Below are positions 8,965 through 22,319 of a stretch of DNA of 64,000 nt, one piece after another. Position numbers and translations under genes: made by a program. Each line of letters starts with the position of its first letter. The first letter of the stretch is position 1. Location of the stretch: positions 1 to 64,000 of the forward strand of contig NZ_JAFNAW010000004.1 in assembly GCF_017356265.1 (NCBI RefSeq). Direction: 5' to 3'. This stretch comes from Paracoccus fontiphilus (GTDB lineage: Bacteria > Pseudomonadota > Alphaproteobacteria > Rhodobacterales > Rhodobacteraceae). Below the pieces are notes generated by a model, which was given only the letters and a program-made list of their open reading frames with translations, did no database searches and was not told the origin of the DNA.

Positions 8965-10197
8965 TTACTCCGCCGCGACGCTTGTCGGGGTCAGGCGGCG
9001 GGACATCAGCCCGCAATACCAGTCGATCAGGTGGATGACGCCCGCTTCCTGCGTCGGCGAATAGGGGCCGGGCTGATAGGCGGGCGACAGGATGCCGCGC
9101 TGGTTCTCCTCGACCACCTGGCGGTCCTCGTCGTTGGTGTTCAGCCAGACCTCGGTCAGGGCCTTCAGGTCGTAATCCTTGCCCTCGACCGCGTCCTTGT
9201 GGACCAGCCATTTGGACGTCACCTCGGTTTCGGTGGGGCTGATGGGCAGGATGCGGAACACGATGGCGTGGTCGGGCAGGAAGTGGTTCCAGGACGACGG
9301 GAAGTGATAGAACATCAGGCTGCCCGCGTCGTTCCAGGGGATCGTCCCCATCCGCCGCGACACGGCGGCCTTGCCCGACATGGTGAAGCTTTCCTGGTTG
9401 TCCATCAGCGGCACGCGGGCCATGCGCCACTGCATGTCGGGCGTGTTGGTGAACCGCGCGGGCAGGCCCGCCGCATCGCAGCGCGCCCAGTGGTCCAGGA
9501 TCTCGGGCGAGGCCGAGTTCGGCCCCTCCATCACCGTCATCAGCGGATCGTCGGAATAGGTCCGGCACAGCGAGGGGTGGGAACCGCCGCAGTGATAGCA
9601 CTCGCGGTTGTTTTCCATCACCAGCTTCCAGTTGCCCTTCTCGATGATGGTCGAGGTGAAGGCGACCTTGCTGTCGGCGATGGCGCTTGGCGCGACATAC
9701 CGCGTCAGGTTCGCCGCCAGGTCGTTGATCGCGGGCGGGATCTGGGCCAGGCAGATGAAGACCATGCCGCCCAAGTCGACGCAATGGACCGGCTTCAGCC
9801 CGTATTTGCTGGCGTCGAAACCTTCGCCCATGTCGCGGGCATACAGAAGCTTGCCGTCCAGGTCATAGGTCCACTGGTGATAGGGACAGACCAGTTTCGG
9901 GTTCGACCCGTTCGTCTTGGCGCAGAGCCGCTGGCCGCGGTGGCGGCAGACGTTGTGGAAGGCGCGGATGCGGCCGTCGCCGCTGCGCACCACGATCACC
10001 GGGTAGGCGCCGACGTTCAGCGTGACGAAGTTGCCGGTCTTCGGGATCTCGCAGGATGGCAGCGCGAACAGCCATTCGCGATACCAGATCTGTTCCAGAT
10101 CGTCCTGGAAGGCCTGTTCGCCGCAATACAACTCGCGCGGCAGGGAAAAGCCGGGAACGCGTTCTGCGATCAGGCTGGCGGTCGAGGTCGTGTTCAT
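8965..10197 (-). CDS. gbcA: Rieske oxygenase, glycine-betaine monooxygenase type
   Basis: A 410-residue oxygenase alpha subunit. The Rieske ligands are C84-x-H86 and C104-x2-H107, and the mononuclear iron histidines H202 and H207 follow the phrase ENNRECYHCGG, which is typical of enzymes that demethylate quaternary amines (GbcA, stachydrine demethylase). With the partner reductase it would convert glycine betaine to dimethylglycine and formaldehyde. The start at 10197 gives the usual family N-terminus (a short tail, then PGFSLPRELYC); the frame runs open for 42 more codons and no good ribosome site distinguishes them. Carnitine or proline betaine as substrate cannot be excluded. Confidence 0.78.
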   Translation of the reverse strand: MNTTSTASLIAERVPGFSLPRELYCGEQAFQDDLEQIWYREWLFALPSCEIPKTGNFVTLNVGAYPVIVVRSGDGRIRAFHNVCRHRGQRLCAKTNGSNPKLVCPYHQWTYDLDGKLLYARDMGEGFDASKYGLKPVHCVDLGGMVFICLAQIPPAINDLAANLTRYVAPSAIADSKVAFTSTIIEKGNWKLVMENNRECYHCGGSHPSLCRTYSDDPLMTVMEGPNSASPEILDHWARCDAAGLPARFTNTPDMQWRMARVPLMDNQESFTMSGKAAVSRRMGTIPWNDAGSLMFYHFPSSWNHFLPDHAIVFRILPISPTETEVTSKWLVHKDAVEGKDYDLKALTEVWLNTNDEDRQVVEENQRGILSPAYQPGPYSPTQEAGVIHLIDWYCGLMSRRLTPTSVAAE

Positions 10198-10663
10198 GTC
10201 TGGACCCATGGAGGTGCTGGCTGCTATGGGGTGCAAGTTAGACGCATTGCGGCGCAAAAATGGCAGAATTGCGACCTTGTGACGCATGATTGAGACATGG
10301 CTGGCTGCCATGCTGAAATACACGGCGGCAGGTGGTACCGAAAAAGCAACAGCGATGTTTTTCCTCCAAGTCAGAAACCGAATCGCCTGTCAACATGTTG
10401 ACGTGCCGTTGGCAAATATGGCTAGATGATGTGGTGATGCCCCCTTGCGGTTGTCGATATGCAACAGCTAAGAGGGCGGCCGGATCACGCAGGAACGACC
10501 TCCTTGGCAAGCCGATGGCTGGCAGGGCAGTCTGACCGGAAGGTCCGGGGCCAAGGCTGGCCATGACAGGAAAACGACACCGGGCAGCAGGCCTGACAGA
10601 GCGGTTCGGGGGACTTGTCCTGCGGCCTGTCTGACCCTGCCCAAAGCAGAAGGAGCAGTGGGC
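10198..10663. other. Divergent intergenic region, gbcA / nrdH
   Basis: This 466-base stretch has no convincing gene; small open frames in it lack ribosome sites and family resemblance. It must hold the promoters for the oxygenase operon (leftwards) and nrdHIEF (rightwards). It contains an inverted repeat CATGGC-5-GCCATG at 10296-10312 and a perfect 14-base palindrome at 10389-10402. It is richer in A and T around 10320-10440 than its surroundings. I looked for NrdR boxes and a cobalamin riboswitch and could not support either. Confidence 0.6.
10389..10402. promoter_or_regulatory. Perfect 14-base palindrome, operator-like
   Basis: GTCAACATGTTGAC is fully self-complementary. It lies 192 bases before the oxygenase start and about 260 bases before nrdH, in the divergent region. 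Such a palindrome fits a dimeric helix-turn-helix regulator, and the GTCAAC half-site would suit the GntR or LysR class, but no regulator gene is adjacent. Confidence 0.4.
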
Positions 10664-10885
10664 ATGACCATCATCGTTTATTCCAAACCCGCCTGCGTGC
10701 AATGCACCGCGACGACCCGTGCACTGGACGCCCGCGGGCTGTCCTACGACGTCATCGACCTGACCGAGGACGCGGCGGCGATGGAGCGCGTGACCGCGCT
10801 CGGCTATCGGCAGGCTCCGGTGGTGATCGCGGGCGATGCGCATTGGGCGGGCTTCCGGCCCGACATGATCGGCCGGCTGGCCTGA
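10664..10885 (+). CDS. nrdH: Glutaredoxin-like protein NrdH
   Basis: A 73-residue redoxin that reduces class Ib ribonucleotide reductase. The redox-active pair is C11-x-x-C14 (CVQC). The C-terminal WAGFRPDMI is the conserved substrate-binding part of NrdH. I place the start at the ATG at 10664, seven to eight bases after AGAAGGAG; a GTG at 10658 is in frame but almost touches the ribosome site. It is the first gene of nrdHIEF, five bases before nrdI. Confidence 0.93.
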   Translation: MTIIVYSKPACVQCTATTRALDARGLSYDVIDLTEDAAAMERVTALGYRQAPVVIAGDAHWAGFRPDMIGRLA

Positions 10886-10890
10886 TCGCC

Positions 10891-11340
10891 ATGGCGGCGG
10901 GCGGGGCATGGCGGGGTGAAACCCCGCCCTACGGGCTGGTCTATTATTCCTCGGCCTCGGGGAACACGGCGCGCTTCGTCGCGCGCCTTGGCCTGCCCGC
11001 GCTGCGGATTCCGATCCGGCCGGCCGATCCCATGCCGCCTGTCGATGCGCCCTTCGTGCTGATCTGCCCGACCTATGCGGACGGAGAGGGGCGCGGCGCG
11101 GTGCCCAAGCAGGTGATCCATTTCCTGAACGATCCCCGCCGCCGCGCCTGGCTGCGCGGGGTGATCGGCACGGGCAACCGCAATTTCGGCGCGACCTATG
11201 CCCTGTCGGCCCGCGTCATCGCGGAAAAATGCAATGTCCCCGTGCTCTGGCGGTTCGAGCTGGCGGGGTCTGACACAGATATTCAAAAGGTCCGCGCGGG
11301 CCTTCATCAATTCCGGGGGATGGAATGCTTGACGGTTTGA
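10891..11340 (+). CDS. nrdI: Class Ib ribonucleotide reductase flavodoxin NrdI
   Basis: A 149-residue flavodoxin-like protein that supplies the oxidant for assembling the dimanganese-tyrosyl radical cofactor of NrdF. The FMN phosphate loop is [12 protein letters not shown] near residue 19, and [14 protein letters not shown] near residue 90 forms the flavin ring site. The short N-terminal extension before the first strand is not conserved in the family. The open frame extends upstream through nrdH, but the ATG at 10891 gives the family start. It overlaps nrdE by 16 bases, so the two are probably translated together. Confidence 0.92.
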   Translation: MAAGGAWRGETPPYGLVYYSSASGNTARFVARLGLPALRIPIRPADPMPPVDAPFVLICPTYADGEGRGAVPKQVIHFLNDPRRRAWLRGVIGTGNRNFGATYALSARVIAEKCNVPVLWRFELAGSDTDIQKVRAGLHQFRGMECLTV

Positions 11341-13448
11341 AGCCAGAACTGGACTACCACGCGCTGAACGCGATGCTGAACCTGTATGACGCCGACGGGC
11401 GCATCCGGTTCGACGCCGACCGCATGGCCGCGCGCCAGTATTTCCTGCAGCACGTCAACCAGAACACCGTCTTCTTCCATTCGCTGGACGAGAAGCTGGA
11501 TTACCTAGTCGAGGAAGGCTATTACGAGCCCGAAGTCCTGGACCAGTATTCCAGGAACTTCCAGCGCGCGATCTGGGACGCCGCCTTCAAGCGCAAGTTC
11601 CGCTTCCCGACCTTCCTGGGCGCGTTCAAGTATTACACCAGCTACACGCTGAAAACCCGCGACGGGCAGCGTTACCTGGAGCGCTACGAGGACCGTGTGG
11701 TGATGGTGGCCCTGGCGCTTGCGCGGGGCGACGAGGCGCTGGCGATGCGCTTCATGGAGGAGATGCTGTCGGGCCGCTTCCAGCCCGCGACGCCCACCTT
11801 CCTCAACGCCGGCAAGAAGTCGCGGGGCGAGCTGATCTCGTGTTTCCTGCTGCGGCTGGAAGACAACATGGAATCCATCGGGCGGTCCATCAACTCGGCC
11901 CTGCAGCTGTCCAAGCGCGGCGGCGGCGTGGCCCTGATGCTGACCAACCTGCGCGAGGCCGGGGCGCCGATCAAGGGGATCGAGAACCAGTCGTCCGGCG
12001 TCATTCCGGTGATGAAGCTGCTGGAGGATTCGTTCTCCTATGCCAACCAGCTTGGCGCGCGGCAGGGGGCGGGGGCGGTCTATCTGAACGCGCACCATCC
12101 CGACATCATGCGTTTCCTGGACACCAAGCGCGAGAACGCGGACGAGAAGATCCGCATCAAGACGCTGTCCCTTGGCGTGGTGATCCCCGACATCACCTTC
12201 GAACTGGCCAAGAAGAACGCCGACATGTACCTGTTCTCGCCGCATGACGTGCAGAAGGTCTATGGCGTGCCGTTCTCGGAGATCTCGGTGACCGAGAAAT
12301 ATGCCGAGATGGTGGACGACAAGCGCATCAAGAAGAAGAAGATCAACGCCCGCGAGTTCTTCCAGACCATCGCCGAGATCCAGTTCGAATCCGGCTATCC
12401 CTACATCATGTTCGAGGACACGGTGAACCGTGCCAACCCCGTGCATGGCCGCATCACCATGTCGAACCTGTGCAGCGAGATCCTGCAGGTGAACGAGGCC
12501 TCCGAGTTCAACGAGGATCTGAGCTATTCGCACCTGGGCACTGACATCTCGTGCAATCTTGGGTCTCTGAACATCGCGGCGACCATGGACGGCCCGGACT
12601 TCGGCGCCACCATCGAGGCCGCGATCCGCGCCCTGACTGCCGTTTCGGAAATGTCGGCGATCGACGCCGTGCCGTCCATCCGGCGCGGCAATGACGAGGC
12701 CCATGCCGTGGGTCTGGGCCAGATGAACCTGCATGGCTTCCTGGCGCGCGAACGGATTCATTACGGATCGCCCGAGGGGGTCGAGTTCACCAGCGTCTAT
12801 TTTGCCGCCGTGGCCTTCCACGCGATCCGCGCGTCGAACCTGCTGGCGCAGGAACATGGCCGGACCTTCAAGGATTTCGACAAGTCGAAATATGCGGACG
12901 GCACGTTCTTCGACAAATATACCGACCGCGACTGGCTGCCGGTGTTGCCGGACGTGGCGCGGGTGTTCGAAGGGGTGACGCTACCCACGCGGGACGACTG
13001 GGCCGCGCTGAAGGCCGACGTGATGACGCACGGGTTGTACAACCGCAACCTTCAGGCTGTGCCGCCGACCGGCTCGATCAGCTATATCAACAATTCGACC
13101 AGCTCGATCCACCCTATTGTTTCCAAAATCGAAATCCGCAAGGAAGGCAAGATCGGCCGCGTTTATTACCCGGCGGCCTTCATGTCGAACGAGAACCTGG
13201 ACTTCTATCGCGACGCCTACGAGATCGGCCCCGAGGCGATCATCGACACCTATGCCGCCGCGACCGAGCACGTGGACCAGGGCCTGTCGCTGACGCTGTT
13301 CTTCCCGGCTGAGGCCACGACCCGCGACATCAACCGCGCCCAGATTTACGCGTGGAAGAAGGGCATCAAGACGATCTACTACATCCGCCTGCGCCAGACC
13401 GCGCTTGAAGGGACCGAGGTCCAGGGCTGCGTGTCCTGCACCTTGTAA
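11325..13448 (+). CDS. nrdE: Class Ib ribonucleotide reductase catalytic subunit
   Basis: A 707-residue alpha subunit that reduces ribonucleoside diphosphates to deoxy forms. Visible are the specificity/active-site region [16 protein letters not shown] near 190, the catalytic NLCSEI near residue 385, and the C-terminal redox pair in GCVSCTL, which NrdH reduces. It lacks an N-terminal ATP-cone, as expected for class Ib. The start lies inside nrdI. A repeated hairpin element sits between nrdE and nrdF. Aerobic deoxynucleotide supply, perhaps under iron limitation or oxidative stress, is the usual role of this class. Confidence 0.96.
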   Translation: MLDGLKPELDYHALNAMLNLYDADGRIRFDADRMAARQYFLQHVNQNTVFFHSLDEKLDYLVEEGYYEPEVLDQYSRNFQRAIWDAAFKRKFRFPTFLGAFKYYTSYTLKTRDGQRYLERYEDRVVMVALALARGDEALAMRFMEEMLSGRFQPATPTFLNAGKKSRGELISCFLLRLEDNMESIGRSINSALQLSKRGGGVALMLTNLREAGAPIKGIENQSSGVIPVMKLLEDSFSYANQLGARQGAGAVYLNAHHPDIMRFLDTKRENADEKIRIKTLSLGVVIPDITFELAKKNADMYLFSPHDVQKVYGVPFSEISVTEKYAEMVDDKRIKKKKINAREFFQTIAEIQFESGYPYIMFEDTVNRANPVHGRITMSNLCSEILQVNEASEFNEDLSYSHLGTDISCNLGSLNIAATMDGPDFGATIEAAIRALTAVSEMSAIDAVPSIRRGNDEAHAVGLGQMNLHGFLARERIHYGSPEGVEFTSVYFAAVAFHAIRASNLLAQEHGRTFKDFDKSKYADGTFFDKYTDRDWLPVLPDVARVFEGVTLPTRDDWAALKADVMTHGLYNRNLQAVPPTGSISYINNSTSSIHPIVSKIEIRKEGKIGRVYYPAAFMSNENLDFYRDAYEIGPEAIIDTYAAATEHVDQGLSLTLFFPAEATTRDINRAQIYAWKKGIKTIYYIRLRQTALEGTEVQGCVSCTL

Positions 13449-16048
<2,600 letters not shown>

Positions 16049-16088
16049 GGCGAATGCCCTTTCATTCATCAGGAAGAACAAAAATTAG

Positions 16089-16541
<453 letters not shown>

Positions 16542-16623
16542 CCAGAAGAACAGCCATACCCAACAGGACTAACGTGCCCGGCGCCGTTCGTGTCCGGGCC
16601 GCTTCTACGAAGAAAGGGAAGAG

Positions 16624-18030
<1,407 letters not shown>

Positions 18031-18049
18031 GGCTTGGGACAGTGACCGG

Positions 18050-18076
18050 AAAAGGCGCCCTTCGGGCGCCTTTTTC
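18050..18076 (+). terminator. Intrinsic terminator of glnBA
   Basis: A 7-bp stem, GGCGCCC at 18054-18060 with GGGCGCC at 18064-18070, around a TTC loop, followed by TTTTT. It starts 20 bases after the glnA stop and reaches the end of the convergent LysR gene, whose stop lies in the T-run. Confidence 0.9.
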
Positions 18077-18968
18077 ATCCCAGGCGCAGGCTGACGGCAA
18101 AGTCGACAAAGCTGCGCATGGCTCCCGTCTGCAACTTTCCCGACGGATAGACGAGGTTCACCGGCAGGTCGGGCAGGGTGTAGTCGGTCATCAGCACCGC
18201 CAATCGGCCCGCCGCCAGGTCGTCGCCCACCATGAATTCCGGCAGCAGGGCCAGGCCCCGTCCGTTCAGGGCCATGGAATGCAGCAGCTCGGTGTTGTTC
18301 GACGAGAAACTGGGCCGGATCAACTGCCGGATGGTCCGGCTGCCGCGGCGCAGGGGCCAGGTCATGGTGCCGGGCAGGTTGGTGTAATGCAGGCAGTCGT
18401 GGCGCAGCAGGTCGGCGGGCCGTTCGGGGCGCCCGGCCCGCGCCAGGTAGTCCGGCGAGGCGACCAGCAGGATCCGCACCGAATGCAGCCTCCGGGCGTG
18501 CAGGGTCGAATCGGCCAGGTTGCCGATGCGGATCACCGCGTCGAAACCTTCGCCCACGATGTCGCTGGTGCCGTCGTCCAGGACGACCTGCAACTGAATG
18601 TCGCGATAGCGTTCCATGAAGACCAGCAGGTGCGGTTGCAGCACCTTAAGCGTGTAGAAGATCGGGCTGCCGATCTTCAGCGCGCCGGACCGGCTGGTCG
18701 TGGTGGCCTTGACGGCCTCGGTCGCGCCGTCCAGCCGGGCCAGGATGTCGCGCAGGTCGCGGCTGTAGGACAGGCCGGCGGCGGTCGGCGTCACCTTGCG
18801 CGTGGTGCGCACCAGCAGGCGCACGCCCAGGAAGGTCTCCAAGTCGGCGACGTGCTTGCTGCACAGGCTGCGGGAAATGCCCATGCGCGATGCTGCGGCG
18901 GCAAAGCTGCCCTCGTCCACGACGCTGACGAATGTACGGAAAACGCCGATATCCATGGGCGCCACCAT
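18075..18968 (-). CDS. LysR-family transcriptional regulator
   Basis: A 297-residue regulator with an N-terminal winged helix-turn-helix (residues about 5-65: FVSVVDEGSFAAAASRMGIS, then SKHVADLETFLGVRLLVRTT) and a periplasmic-binding-like effector domain. The effector half contains the DGTSDIVGEGFDAVIRIGNL segment typical of the CrgA/DsdC-like subgroup that often controls oxidoreductase genes. A second ATG four codons in (18956) is equally possible. The gene before it on the same strand is a small secreted protein with its own terminator, so the target is unclear; LysR genes often regulate a divergent neighbour, but none is present here. Confidence 0.9.
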   Translation of the reverse strand: MVAPMDIGVFRTFVSVVDEGSFAAAASRMGISRSLCSKHVADLETFLGVRLLVRTTRKVTPTAAGLSYSRDLRDILARLDGATEAVKATTTSRSGALKIGSPIFYTLKVLQPHLLVFMERYRDIQLQVVLDDGTSDIVGEGFDAVIRIGNLADSTLHARRLHSVRILLVASPDYLARAGRPERPADLLRHDCLHYTNLPGTMTWPLRRGSRTIRQLIRPSFSSNNTELLHSMALNGRGLALLPEFMVGDDLAAGRLAVLMTDYTLPDLPVNLVYPSGKLQTGAMRSFVDFAVSLRLG

Positions 18969-18980
18969 GCACCTGTCTTG

Positions 18981-19013
18981 GAAAAAGGAAAACCGCCCCC
19001 TGGACAGGGGCGG
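18981..19013 (-). terminator. Intrinsic terminator of the small secreted protein gene
   Basis: On the minus strand CCGCCCC (19013-19007) pairs with GGGGCGG (18999-18993), followed by TTTTCCTTTTTC. It lies 25 bases after the stop of the 83-residue gene and just before the LysR start, separating the two. Confidence 0.8.
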
Positions 19014-19037
19014 CGTTCAGGGGGCCGATCCCGGGGA

Positions 19038-19289
19038 TCAGCGCGTATAGGTCGAGCGCGGGCCGGGGGCCGAAAAGTCGCTGACGGTCAGGTCCGCATT
19101 GGCGGAAACACCGCGGCGCGCACGTTCAGAGGGGGACAGCACCTGGGCCGCCTTCACCTGCACCGGGTTCTGGGCCGTAACGGGGGCGGTCGGCATGTCG
19201 TTGTGGCTGTTGGTCTCGTTCAATCCGGCGGCCTGGGCGGCGCCCGTTGCCAGAACCAGCGCGCCGATGATCGTTGCAATGTTTTTCAT
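19038..19289 (-). CDS. Small secreted protein, unknown
   Basis: An 83-residue protein I do not recognise. Residues 1-20 form a signal peptide (MKNIATIIGALVLATGAAQA, cut after AQA). The mature 60 residues are polar with no cysteine, and contain PSERARRGVSANADLTVSDF, a stretch reminiscent of other short periplasmic proteins of Rhodobacteraceae. It is followed by a terminator and preceded by about 150 bases of non-coding DNA, so it is probably its own transcription unit. Confidence 0.7.
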   Translation of the reverse strand: MKNIATIIGALVLATGAAQAAGLNETNSHNDMPTAPVTAQNPVQVKAAQVLSPSERARRGVSANADLTVSDFSAPGPRSTYTR

Positions 19290-19437
19290 CGGACAGTTCC
19301 TTCTCGTGTCATTTCGATGACACAGAGATAACGACCTGAAACAGCAAGGATTAGTCGCTGGATGCTGGCTTCAGTGTTCGACAGTGCTGCACAATCGACC
19401 GTCATTCATGGCACGATCCCGAAGGTGCGGACAGGAA

Positions 19438-19470
19438 AAGGAAAGGCCGCCCGGACAGGGCGGCCTTTCC
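19438..19470 (-). terminator. Intrinsic terminator of gntK
   Basis: A perfect 13-bp stem (19440-19452 with 19458-19470) with a five-base loop, followed on the minus strand by TTTTCC. It lies seven bases after the gntK stop. Confidence 0.85.
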
Positions 19471-19477
19471 CGTGCGG

Positions 19478-19990
19478 TCAGGGGGCCAGCCCCAGCAGGC
19501 GAATGGCCTGGGCGACCTGATCCCGCGGCGACAGCATCATGTCGATGACCGCGCCGTCCTCATCCTCGGCCAGCGGCTCCAGCGTCGCCAGTTGCGAATC
19601 CAGCAGCTTGGGTGGGAAGAAATGCCCTGCGCGGTGGTTCAGCCGGTCCGCCAGAACCTCTCGCGTGCCGTGGACATGAAGGAAGCGGACGCGCGGCGCG
19701 CCGGTGCGCAGGATGTCGCGATAGCTGCGCTTGAGCGACGAACAGCCCAGCACCGAGCTTTCGCCCCGCGCCTCGGCCGCCGCGATCTGGTCGGCCAGGG
19801 CCTGCAACCAGGGCTGGCGGTCGGCGTCGGTGAGGGGCGTGCCATGGGCCATCTTGTCCACGTTCGACTGGGGGTGGAAGGCGTCTCCTTCCACGAAGGG
19901 CCAGCCGAGATGGGCGGCCAGGGCCTCTCCCGTCGTGGTCTTGCCCGCGCCCGACACGCCCATGACGACGATGTGCTGCGGGCCGGTCAC
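19478..19990 (-). CDS. gntK: Gluconokinase
   Basis: A 170-residue kinase that phosphorylates gluconate to 6-phosphogluconate for the Entner-Doudoroff or pentose phosphate route. The P-loop MGVSGAGKTTTG lies at the N-terminus; DAFHPQSNVDKMAHGTPL and SSLKRSYRD carry the substrate and lid residues of the GntK/IdnK family. I use the GTG at 19990 because it overlaps the permease stop as GTGA; another GTG lies three codons upstream at 19999. It is the second gene of a two-gene gluconate operon and ends at a strong terminator. Confidence 0.93.
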   Translation of the reverse strand: MTGPQHIVVMGVSGAGKTTTGEALAAHLGWPFVEGDAFHPQSNVDKMAHGTPLTDADRQPWLQALADQIAAAEARGESSVLGCSSLKRSYRDILRTGAPRVRFLHVHGTREVLADRLNHRAGHFFPPKLLDSQLATLEPLAEDEDGAVIDMMLSPRDQVAQAIRLLGLAP

Positions 19991-21363
19991 AGCAGCCACC
20001 AGCCAAGCAGGGCGAAGGCAAAGGCGGTCAGGCCGATGGTCGTCTCCATCACGGTCCAGGTCCGCAGGGTGGTCGTTTCATCCATCTTCAGGAAGCGCCC
20101 GACCAGCCAGAACCCCGAGTCGTTGAAGTGGCTGAGAACCGTGGCGCCGCCCGCGATCGCGATCACCAGGAAGCACAGGTCCAGTTCCGAGAGTCCCTGC
20201 GTCGCGGCCACGGTCGGCGCGATCAGGCTGGCGGTCGTGGTCAGCGCCACGGTGGCCGATCCCTGCGCGACGCGCAGCGCGGTCGCGATCACGAAGGCCG
20301 CGACGATCAACGGCAGGCCCAGGGATTGCATGCTGCCCGCCAATGCCTCGCCGATGCCGCTGGCGCGCAGGACGCCACCGAACATGCCGCCCGCGCCGGT
20401 GACCAGGACAATGGCGCAGATCGGGCCAAGCGCGCCGTCCACGATCTTTTCCATCCGCGCCGGATCGTTGCCGCGCCCCAGCAGATACAGCGCGATCAGC
20501 AGCGTGATCAGCAGGGCGACGGGGGTCTGGCCCAGCATCCGCAGCAGGCTGACCCAACCGGCGTCGCCGTTCACGACCCCGGCCGTGGCCAGCGTGTTCA
20601 GGCCGGTGTTGAAGAAGATCAGGATCAGCGGCAGCAGCAGGATCAGCAGGACGGTGCCGAAGGCCGGCGGCTCTCCAGTCAGGCGGTGCTCGTCAGACGC
20701 GCCCAGCAGTTCCGGCACCGGCACGTTGAAGCGCCGGCCCAGGAACAGCGATACCAGGTAGCTGCCGATATACCAGGTCGGGATTGCCACGATGGTGCCG
20801 ACGATCAGCAGCAGGCCGATATCGGCGCCCAGCAGGTCGCCCGAGGCAACCGGCCCCGGATGCGGCGGCACCAGCGCGTGCATGACCGCGAAGGCCCCGG
20901 CAGCGGGGAAGGCGTAAAGGATCACCGATCCGCCAAAGCGGAGCGCCACGCTGAAGATGATCGGCAGCATGACCATCAGGCCCGCGTCGAAGAAGATCGG
21001 AAAGCCGAACAGCAGCGAGGCCACGCCAAGCGCGAAGGGCGCGCGGTGTTCGCCGAACTTGTTGATCAGCCGGTCCGCCAGCACCTGCGCGCCGCCCGTC
21101 ACCTCCAGCAGGCGGCCGATCATCGCGCCGAAGCCGACCAGCAGGGCGACCGTGGCCAGGGTATTGCCGAAGCCCGTCAGCAGGGTCGGCACCACATCGG
21201 CCAGCGGAATGCCGGTCACGAGGGCGGTCAGCAAACTGACCAGGACCAGCGAGATGAAGGCATGCACCTTGAAGCGCATGATCAGCACCAGAAGCAGCGC
21301 GACGGCGGCTGCGGCGGTGCCCAGCAGGAACAATGTGCTGTGAACGGTTTCGACGTTTTCCAA
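19987..21363 (-). CDS. gntP: Gluconate permease, GntP family
   Basis: A 458-residue inner-membrane H+/gluconate symporter with about 12-14 hydrophobic helices. Family phrases are GFGNTLATVALLVGFGAMIG near residue 60, FGFPIFFDAGLMVMLPI near 115, and SHFNDSGFWLVGRF near 405. No ATG fits; I place the start at a TTG at 21363, directly after GGGAGAGG, which also gives the family N-terminal helix. The open frame extends 169 codons further but that part is shadow of the neighbouring gene. A LacI-type operator lies 36 bases upstream. Confidence 0.9.
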   Translation of the reverse strand: MENVETVHSTLFLLGTAAAAVALLLVLIMRFKVHAFISLVLVSLLTALVTGIPLADVVPTLLTGFGNTLATVALLVGFGAMIGRLLEVTGGAQVLADRLINKFGEHRAPFALGVASLLFGFPIFFDAGLMVMLPIIFSVALRFGGSVILYAFPAAGAFAVMHALVPPHPGPVASGDLLGADIGLLLIVGTIVAIPTWYIGSYLVSLFLGRRFNVPVPELLGASDEHRLTGEPPAFGTVLLILLLPLILIFFNTGLNTLATAGVVNGDAGWVSLLRMLGQTPVALLITLLIALYLLGRGNDPARMEKIVDGALGPICAIVLVTGAGGMFGGVLRASGIGEALAGSMQSLGLPLIVAAFVIATALRVAQGSATVALTTTASLIAPTVAATQGLSELDLCFLVIAIAGGATVLSHFNDSGFWLVGRFLKMDETTTLRTWTVMETTIGLTAFAFALLGWWLL

Positions 21364-21398
21364 AAGACCTCTCCCGGATCGTGTCAGCGTCCTCTGCG

Positions 21399-21412
21399 TG
21401 ATAGCGTTACCA
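21399..21412. promoter_or_regulatory. LacI-family operator before the gluconate genes
   Basis: TGATAGCGTTACCA is a near-palindrome around a central CG (5 of 7 positions paired) and follows the general LacI-family pattern TGxTAxCGxTAxCA. It sits in the 77-base gap before gntP, where a repressor would block the promoter. No lacI-type gene lies in the window. Confidence 0.5.
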
Positions 21413-21440
21413 ACGTCAACCGATGCGACGCCGCGGAAGG

Positions 21441-22319
21441 TCAGTCCTCGGCCACGATGTCCACGCTGTGGCTGCCCGTCTGCGATCCCGCCAGCCTGGT
21501 GGAGCCGGTGACGGGCGCCACGTCGCTGTAGTCGCGGCCATAGCCGATGGTGACGTGGTTGGCCGCCACGAAGCAGGCGTTCGTCGGGTCGTATTCGCAC
21601 CAGCCCGCCTCGGCCCCTGTCCAGGCCCGCACCCAGGCGTGCATGGCGTCTGCCCCTTCCAGCCGGGGCTTGCCGGGCGGCGGCACGGTGCGCAGGAAGC
21701 CCGAGACATAGGCCGCCGGGATTCCCAAGCCGCGCAGGCCCGAAATCATGATCTGCGAGAAATCCTGGCAGACGCCGTGCTGTCCGGAGAAAGCGTCGGC
21801 GATGGGGGTGTCCACCTCGGTCGCGCGGGCGTCGAAGCGCATGTGGTCGTGGATCGCGTGGCCCACGCATTCGACGGCCTCGCGGACGGTCGCGGCGTCG
21901 CCGCAGGCGCTGCGGGCAAAGTCGACGATGGGGGGCACCAGGGGGATGCGGGGCGACGGGCGCACGAAGTGATGGGGCGAATGGGGGCCAAGGTCCGTGA
22001 CGTCCCTCAGGTCGCCGGGCAGGCTGTCCAGCGTGGCCGACAGATCCAGTTCCGACTCGTCGCCAAGGCGCAGCACCCGTCCCGCCATGTCGAAGCGGAT
22101 ATGCGTCAGCCCGGCGGGCAGGACCACCTGCGTGACCTCGTTGCCGAAGAAGTCGGTGAAGTGGCTGCGTTCGGCGGGCGGCGGCGTGATGGTGATGCTG
22201 GTCTGCTGCACCTTTTGCAGGCCCGGCAGGTCGGCGGGGCTGATGCGCAGCAACTGCCGCCCGGCCCCGGTGGGACGGGCGAAGTCATAGCGGATGGACA
22301 GGCGCAAGCGGTACAGCAT
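21441..22319 (-). CDS. Transglutaminase-like cysteine peptidase family protein
   Basis: A 292-residue protein with an N-terminal beta domain (residues 1-90, starting LYRLRLSIRYDF) followed by a transglutaminase core. The catalytic triad is visible: Cys in HGVCQDFSQIM near residue 160, His in DAMHAWVRAW near 205, and Asp in CEYDPTN near 220. There is no signal peptide. The ATG at 22319 overlaps the stop of the preceding ATP-grasp gene as ATGA. It is the third gene of a three-gene cluster whose biochemical product is unknown; such domains may hydrolyse, transfer or cross-link amide bonds. Confidence 0.88.
   Translation of the reverse strand: MLYRLRLSIRYDFARPTGAGRQLLRISPADLPGLQKVQQTSITITPPPAERSHFTDFFGNEVTQVVLPAGLTHIRFDMAGRVLRLGDESELDLSATLDSLPGDLRDVTDLGPHSPHHFVRPSPRIPLVPPIVDFARSACGDAATVREAVECVGHAIHDHMRFDARATEVDTPIADAFSGQHGVCQDFSQIMISGLRGLGIPAAYVSGFLRTVPPPGKPRLEGADAMHAWVRAWTGAEAGWCEYDPTNACFVAANHVTIGYGRDYSDVAPVTGSTRLAGSQTGSHSVDIVAED

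Noticed and set aside
10332..10535. Possible 67-residue gene before nrdH
   Set aside because: No ribosome site, no family resemblance, and it covers the palindrome and promoter region.
10321..10660. NrdR boxes or a cobalamin riboswitch before nrdHIEF
   Set aside because: AT-rich stretches such as CAAATATGGCTAGAT only loosely resemble an NrdR box and no properly spaced pair is present. The conserved B12-box sequences of cobalamin riboswitches are absent.
10238..10909. Possible 223-residue gene on the minus strand
   Set aside because: It overlaps nrdH and the oxygenase promoter and reads as random high-GC sequence.
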